NCBI GenBank assembly: GCA_016712885.1
Contig: JADJQF010000005.1
Location: forward strand, 1-64,000
Length of the DNA stretch: 64,000 bases
Reading direction: 5' to 3'
Source: Candidatus Flexicrinis proximus
GTDB taxonomy: Bacteria; Chloroflexota; Anaerolineae; Aggregatilineales; Phototrophicaceae
A model generated the notes under the pieces. That model made no database searches. It was not told the DNA's origin and saw nothing but the letters and a program-made list of their open reading frames with translations. Shown here one piece after another: positions 61,275-64,000 of the stretch (its first letter is position 1; each line of letters starts with the position of its first letter). The position numbers and the translations under genes were made by a program.

Positions 61275-64000
61275 TTAGTTCATCGACAGTGGTTCATCCA
61301 TATCGGATTCGTCGAAGAGCTCGGCGTCGCGGTCCAACGCGCCCTGTGATTCCAAGGTCGCATTAGGGGCGATCAGCTCACGGTCCTGGTATGTATGGAA
61401 GCCGGTGCCGGCAGGGATCAGCTTACCAATGATGACGTTTTCCTTGAGCCCGTACAGCCGATCGACTTTGCCCTCAATCGCCGCTCCTGCAAGCACCTTG
61501 ATGGTGTGCTGGAAGCTGGAGGCGGACAGGAAGCTGTCAGTGTTCAGCGCAGCCTTCGAGATACCCAACAGAATGGGAACTGCCTTGGCCGGTTCTTTGC
61601 CTACGGCAATCAGCTTCTCGTTCTTATCGATGAGCTGCAGGCGGTCAATCAACTCGCCTGGCAGCAGGTCTCCATCGCCACCGACGGTTATCTGCACTTT
61701 CGACAGCATTTTTCGGATGACGACCTCAAAGTGCTTGTCAGCGATATTCACGCCCTGTGCACGGTAAACTTTCTGCACTTCGGTCAGCAGATACAGCTGA
61801 GTCGCATCTTCGCCCATGACGTGCAGAATCCGGTGTGGGTTCTTTGCGCCATCCGTCAACTGCTGACCGGCGAAGACATGCATCCCGTCCTCGATACCAG
61901 GGATCAGGCGTGCGCTCGAAGGAATCTCGTATTCTTCCTTCTGGGTAAGTTCATAGCGAACGTACAGTGTCCGGCCCTCGATATGGACCTGACCCGCCAT
62001 TTCAGCCAGAATTACCCCATCAGTTTCGGGGCCACGGGCCAGCACAGCGCCCTGCTTGATATCCTGTTCGTCCTTAACCTCAATGCTCCAACCGTCCGGA
62101 ACTGTGATCTCCGACCGCAGTACTTCAGACTTGGTCACCTCGGCGATACGGACGCCCTCTTTCTTAATCAGGCGAAGGGTACCTTCGATATCGGTCATAA
62201 CCGATTCGCCCTTCGGCTTCTTACGCGCTTCGAAGAGTTCTTCGACGCGCGGCAGACCGCTTGTGATATCGCCACTGGACTGCGCCGTACCACCGCTGTG
62301 GAACGTACGTAATGTGAGCTGCGTGCCCGGTTCACCGATCGACTGTGCTGCCACAATGCCGACCGCCGAACCGATACCGACCATGTCTCCACGACCGAGG
62401 TCGCGGCCGTAGCATAAGGCGCAGATCCCGTGGATCAGTGCACAGGTCATCGGGCTGCGGACAAGAGCCACGTCCAGCTTGCTCCTCTGGATCTGTTCTG
62501 CTATGTCTTCATCGATCATCTGATTGCGCGAGACGATGAGATTTCCCGTTTCCGGATTGTACATATCATGAGACGCAGCGCGTCCCATAATGCGTTCGTA
62601 AATCGTTTGTCCGGCGACATCATCCGCGCGACGAACCGCCAGACCGCGAGTCGTGCCGCAGTCGGTACGATTGACAATTACGTCCTGCGCGACATCAACG
62701 AGACGACGCGTCAGGTAACCGGCATCTGCTGTACGGAGTGCCGTGTCAGCCAGGCCTTTCCGCGCGCCGTGCGTCGAGATGAAGTACTCAAGCGCGGTCA
62801 AACCCTCGCGGAAGTGGCTGCGAATTGGCAGGTCGATGATGCGTCCCGACGGATCGGACATCAGACCACGCATGCCTGCCAGCTGAGTAATCGGACCAAA
62901 TCCACCCTTTGTCGATCCTGAGAGCGCCATAATCGCGATCGGACCGTACGGGTCAAGCGTATCCTTCATCAATCCTTCGAGATAGTCTTTGGCGTCGCGC
63001 CAGACATCAACGGTACGCTGATAGCGTTCGTCTTCGGACAGCATACCGCGGCGGAACTCGCGCTCAGCCGTCTGAACAGCATCGTCGGCATCGGTGAGGA
63101 TACGTGCACGCTCATCAGGCACCGTCAGGTCGCTGACCGCCACAGTCGTACCGGATACCGTGGCGTAGAAGAAGCCCATGTTCTTGATATCGTCGACGAG
63201 ATCGGTCGTGCGCTCGCTGCCGATACGCTGGAAGCACTTCGCGACCAGTTCCTGGAGCTGTTTCTTGCCGCATGTCTGCTGAACGAAACGCATTTCGTCA
63301 GGAAGGATGCGGTTGAACAAGGCACGCCCAACGGTGGTGATTTCAGGGCGTGCTTGTGCCGGTTGGTTGTCGTAAATATTGCCCAGCAGGATCGGCGAAT
63401 GAAGCTTTACCTCCCCCAAGCGATACAGATACTCGACCTCGTCGATATCCGAAATCATCCGACGCTCGTGCAGGTTGGTGATTTCCAGCGTATCGAACAA
63501 GCCGCGCTCACGCATGAGCTTGTCCATTTCGAAGCCGTTGAAGAGCGCAACATTGATCTCGCCGGCGATGAGCGCCTCGATGGTAACGTCTGTTGCTTTC
63601 TTGGCGACCCGATTGCGACCGCGATCATCGACTGTGGTTACGTCGCCAAACACCTTAAGGTTCGGGATGTTGTGGCGCTGCGACCAGTAGTAGCCGTTCG
63701 AACGCATCGCGACGCCGACCTTGACGTCTTTGTCATAGATCACATCGATGGTACGGAATTCGTCAGCACGGTCTTTGCGTGCGACTACTTCGACGCTGGG
63801 ATCCATTGTCAGGTAGTAGATACCCAGAACCATATCCTTGGCCGGTCCAACGATCGGCTGACCGTCGGCGGGCTTCAGCAGGTTCTTGGTGCTGAGCATC
63901 AATTCGCGGGCTTCTTTGACCGCATTTTCGCTCAACGGGACATGGACAGCCATCTGGTCACCGTCGAAGTCGGCGTTGAATGCCGAGCACACGAGCGGAT
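61275..64000 (-). CDS. rpoC: RNA polymerase beta' subunit, 3' portion (runs past window end)
   Basis: The catalytic subunit of RNA polymerase. It enters the window inside the active-site motif: VCSAFNADFDGDQMAVHVPL, with the three Mg-binding Asp. ALSGSTKGGFGPITQLAGMR and FISTHGARKGLADTALRTAD are the trigger-loop and bridge-helix regions; GIVAAQSIGEPGTQLTLRTF is the conserved C-terminal trigger loop area. It ends after an acidic tail (ELFDESDMDEPLSMN) at 61275. The frame is open to the window edge; the N-terminal part is not visible. GTG 63992 is not a start. Confidence 0.97.
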   Translation of the reverse strand, partial: PLVCSAFNADFDGDQMAVHVPLSENAVKEARELMLSTKNLLKPADGQPIVGPAKDMVLGIYYLTMDPSVEVVARKDRADEFRTIDVIYDKDVKVGVAMRSNGYYWSQRHNIPNLKVFGDVTTVDDRGRNRVAKKATDVTIEALIAGEINVALFNGFEMDKLMRERGLFDTLEITNLHERRMISDIDEVEYLYRLGEVKLHSPILLGNIYDNQPAQARPEITTVGRALFNRILPDEMRFVQQTCGKKQLQELVAKCFQRIGSERTTDLVDDIKNMGFFYATVSGTTVAVSDLTVPDERARILTDADDAVQTAEREFRRGMLSEDERYQRTVDVWRDAKDYLEGLMKDTLDPYGPIAIMALSGSTKGGFGPITQLAGMRGLMSDPSGRIIDLPIRSHFREGLTALEYFISTHGARKGLADTALRTADAGYLTRRLVDVAQDVIVNRTDCGTTRGLAVRRADDVAGQTIYERIMGRAASHDMYNPETGNLIVSRNQMIDEDIAEQIQRSKLDVALVRSPMTCALIHGICALCYGRDLGRGDMVGIGSAVGIVAAQSIGEPGTQLTLRTFHSGGTAQSSGDITSGLPRVEELFEARKKPKGESVMTDIEGTLRLIKKEGVRIAEVTKSEVLRSEITVPDGWSIEVKDEQDIKQGAVLARGPETDGVILAEMAGQVHIEGRTLYVRYELTQKEEYEIPSSARLIPGIEDGMHVFAGQQLTDGAKNPHRILHVMGEDATQLYLLTEVQKVYRAQGVNIADKHFEVVIRKMLSKVQITVGGDGDLLPGELIDRLQLIDKNEKLIAVGKEPAKAVPILLGISKAALNTDSFLSASSFQHTIKVLAGAAIEGKVDRLYGLKENVIIGKLIPAGTGFHTYQDRELIAPNATLESQGALDRDAELFDESDMDEPLSMN

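Noticed and set aside
1..64000. CRISPR arrays, insertion sequences, prophage or integrase signatures
   Set aside because: No regularly spaced repeats, transposase motifs, terminal inverted repeats or phage genes were seen; the only clear repeat is the cytochrome duplication.

Overview
The window looks like a piece of a Chloroflexota (Chloroflexi) genome, probably a metagenome-assembled contig. The lineage is inferred, not proven. Pointers are a Sec-exported (clade II type) nitrous-oxide reductase cluster, a MalT-like LuxR regulator with a small companion protein, long Ser/Thr-Pro-rich linkers in exported proteins, a Roadblock protein, and unlinked methylmalonyl-CoA mutase large subunits.

1-16,000 is a low-accuracy stretch. 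Nearly every recognisable gene is split by single-base slips, often in homopolymers, while the protein families stay readable across frames. It holds a histidine-kinase tail, a peptide ABC transporter (binding protein and two permeases), a secreted cyclophilin, a pair of ABC exporters, ribosomal protein S1-like, S21, IF-1, UbiE/MenG, a UbiD-family decarboxylase, a conserved hypothetical protein, and a hydantoinase-B-like protein. From tRNA-Lys (16,014) onward every gene is intact.

16,492-25,848 is a complete denitrification end-module. Two Crp/Fnr regulators precede nosZ, a NosB-like membrane protein, nosD, nosF, nosY, an exported lipoprotein with two YtkA/FixH-like domains (in the place where NosL is usually found), and a membrane-anchored cytochrome c with two nearly identical haem domains. 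Two TGTGA-N6-TCACA dyads lie before the second regulator and before nosZ, and both regulators carry the CRP-type R-E-x-x-x-R recognition helix, so a local regulatory circuit is likely. A strong hairpin separates nosZ from the downstream genes.

26,120-34,026 is accessory: a DUF4287-like protein, a 904-residue MalT-type regulator, an 81-residue protein behind an 18-bp palindrome, a membrane protein, two tandem MDR oxidoreductases and a thioredoxin-reductase-like flavoprotein.

34,487-64,000 is mostly housekeeping: an EF-G paralogue, two methylmalonyl-CoA mutase large subunits, CYTH, MDR, acyl-CoA dehydrogenase, rsmG, exported proteins, tRNA-Leu, an FtsB-like protein, rplI, a RodZ-like protein, rimO, polA, fabG, an adenosine-deaminase-fold protein that has lost its metal ligands, pyrG, a Roadblock protein, a MoxR/DUF58 pair, and the 3' two-thirds of rpoC running off the end.

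The points most worth following up are the NosL-less nos operon with its candidate copper lipoprotein and duplicated cytochrome, the paired regulator/dyad circuit, and the catalytically dead adenosine deaminase homologue next to pyrG.
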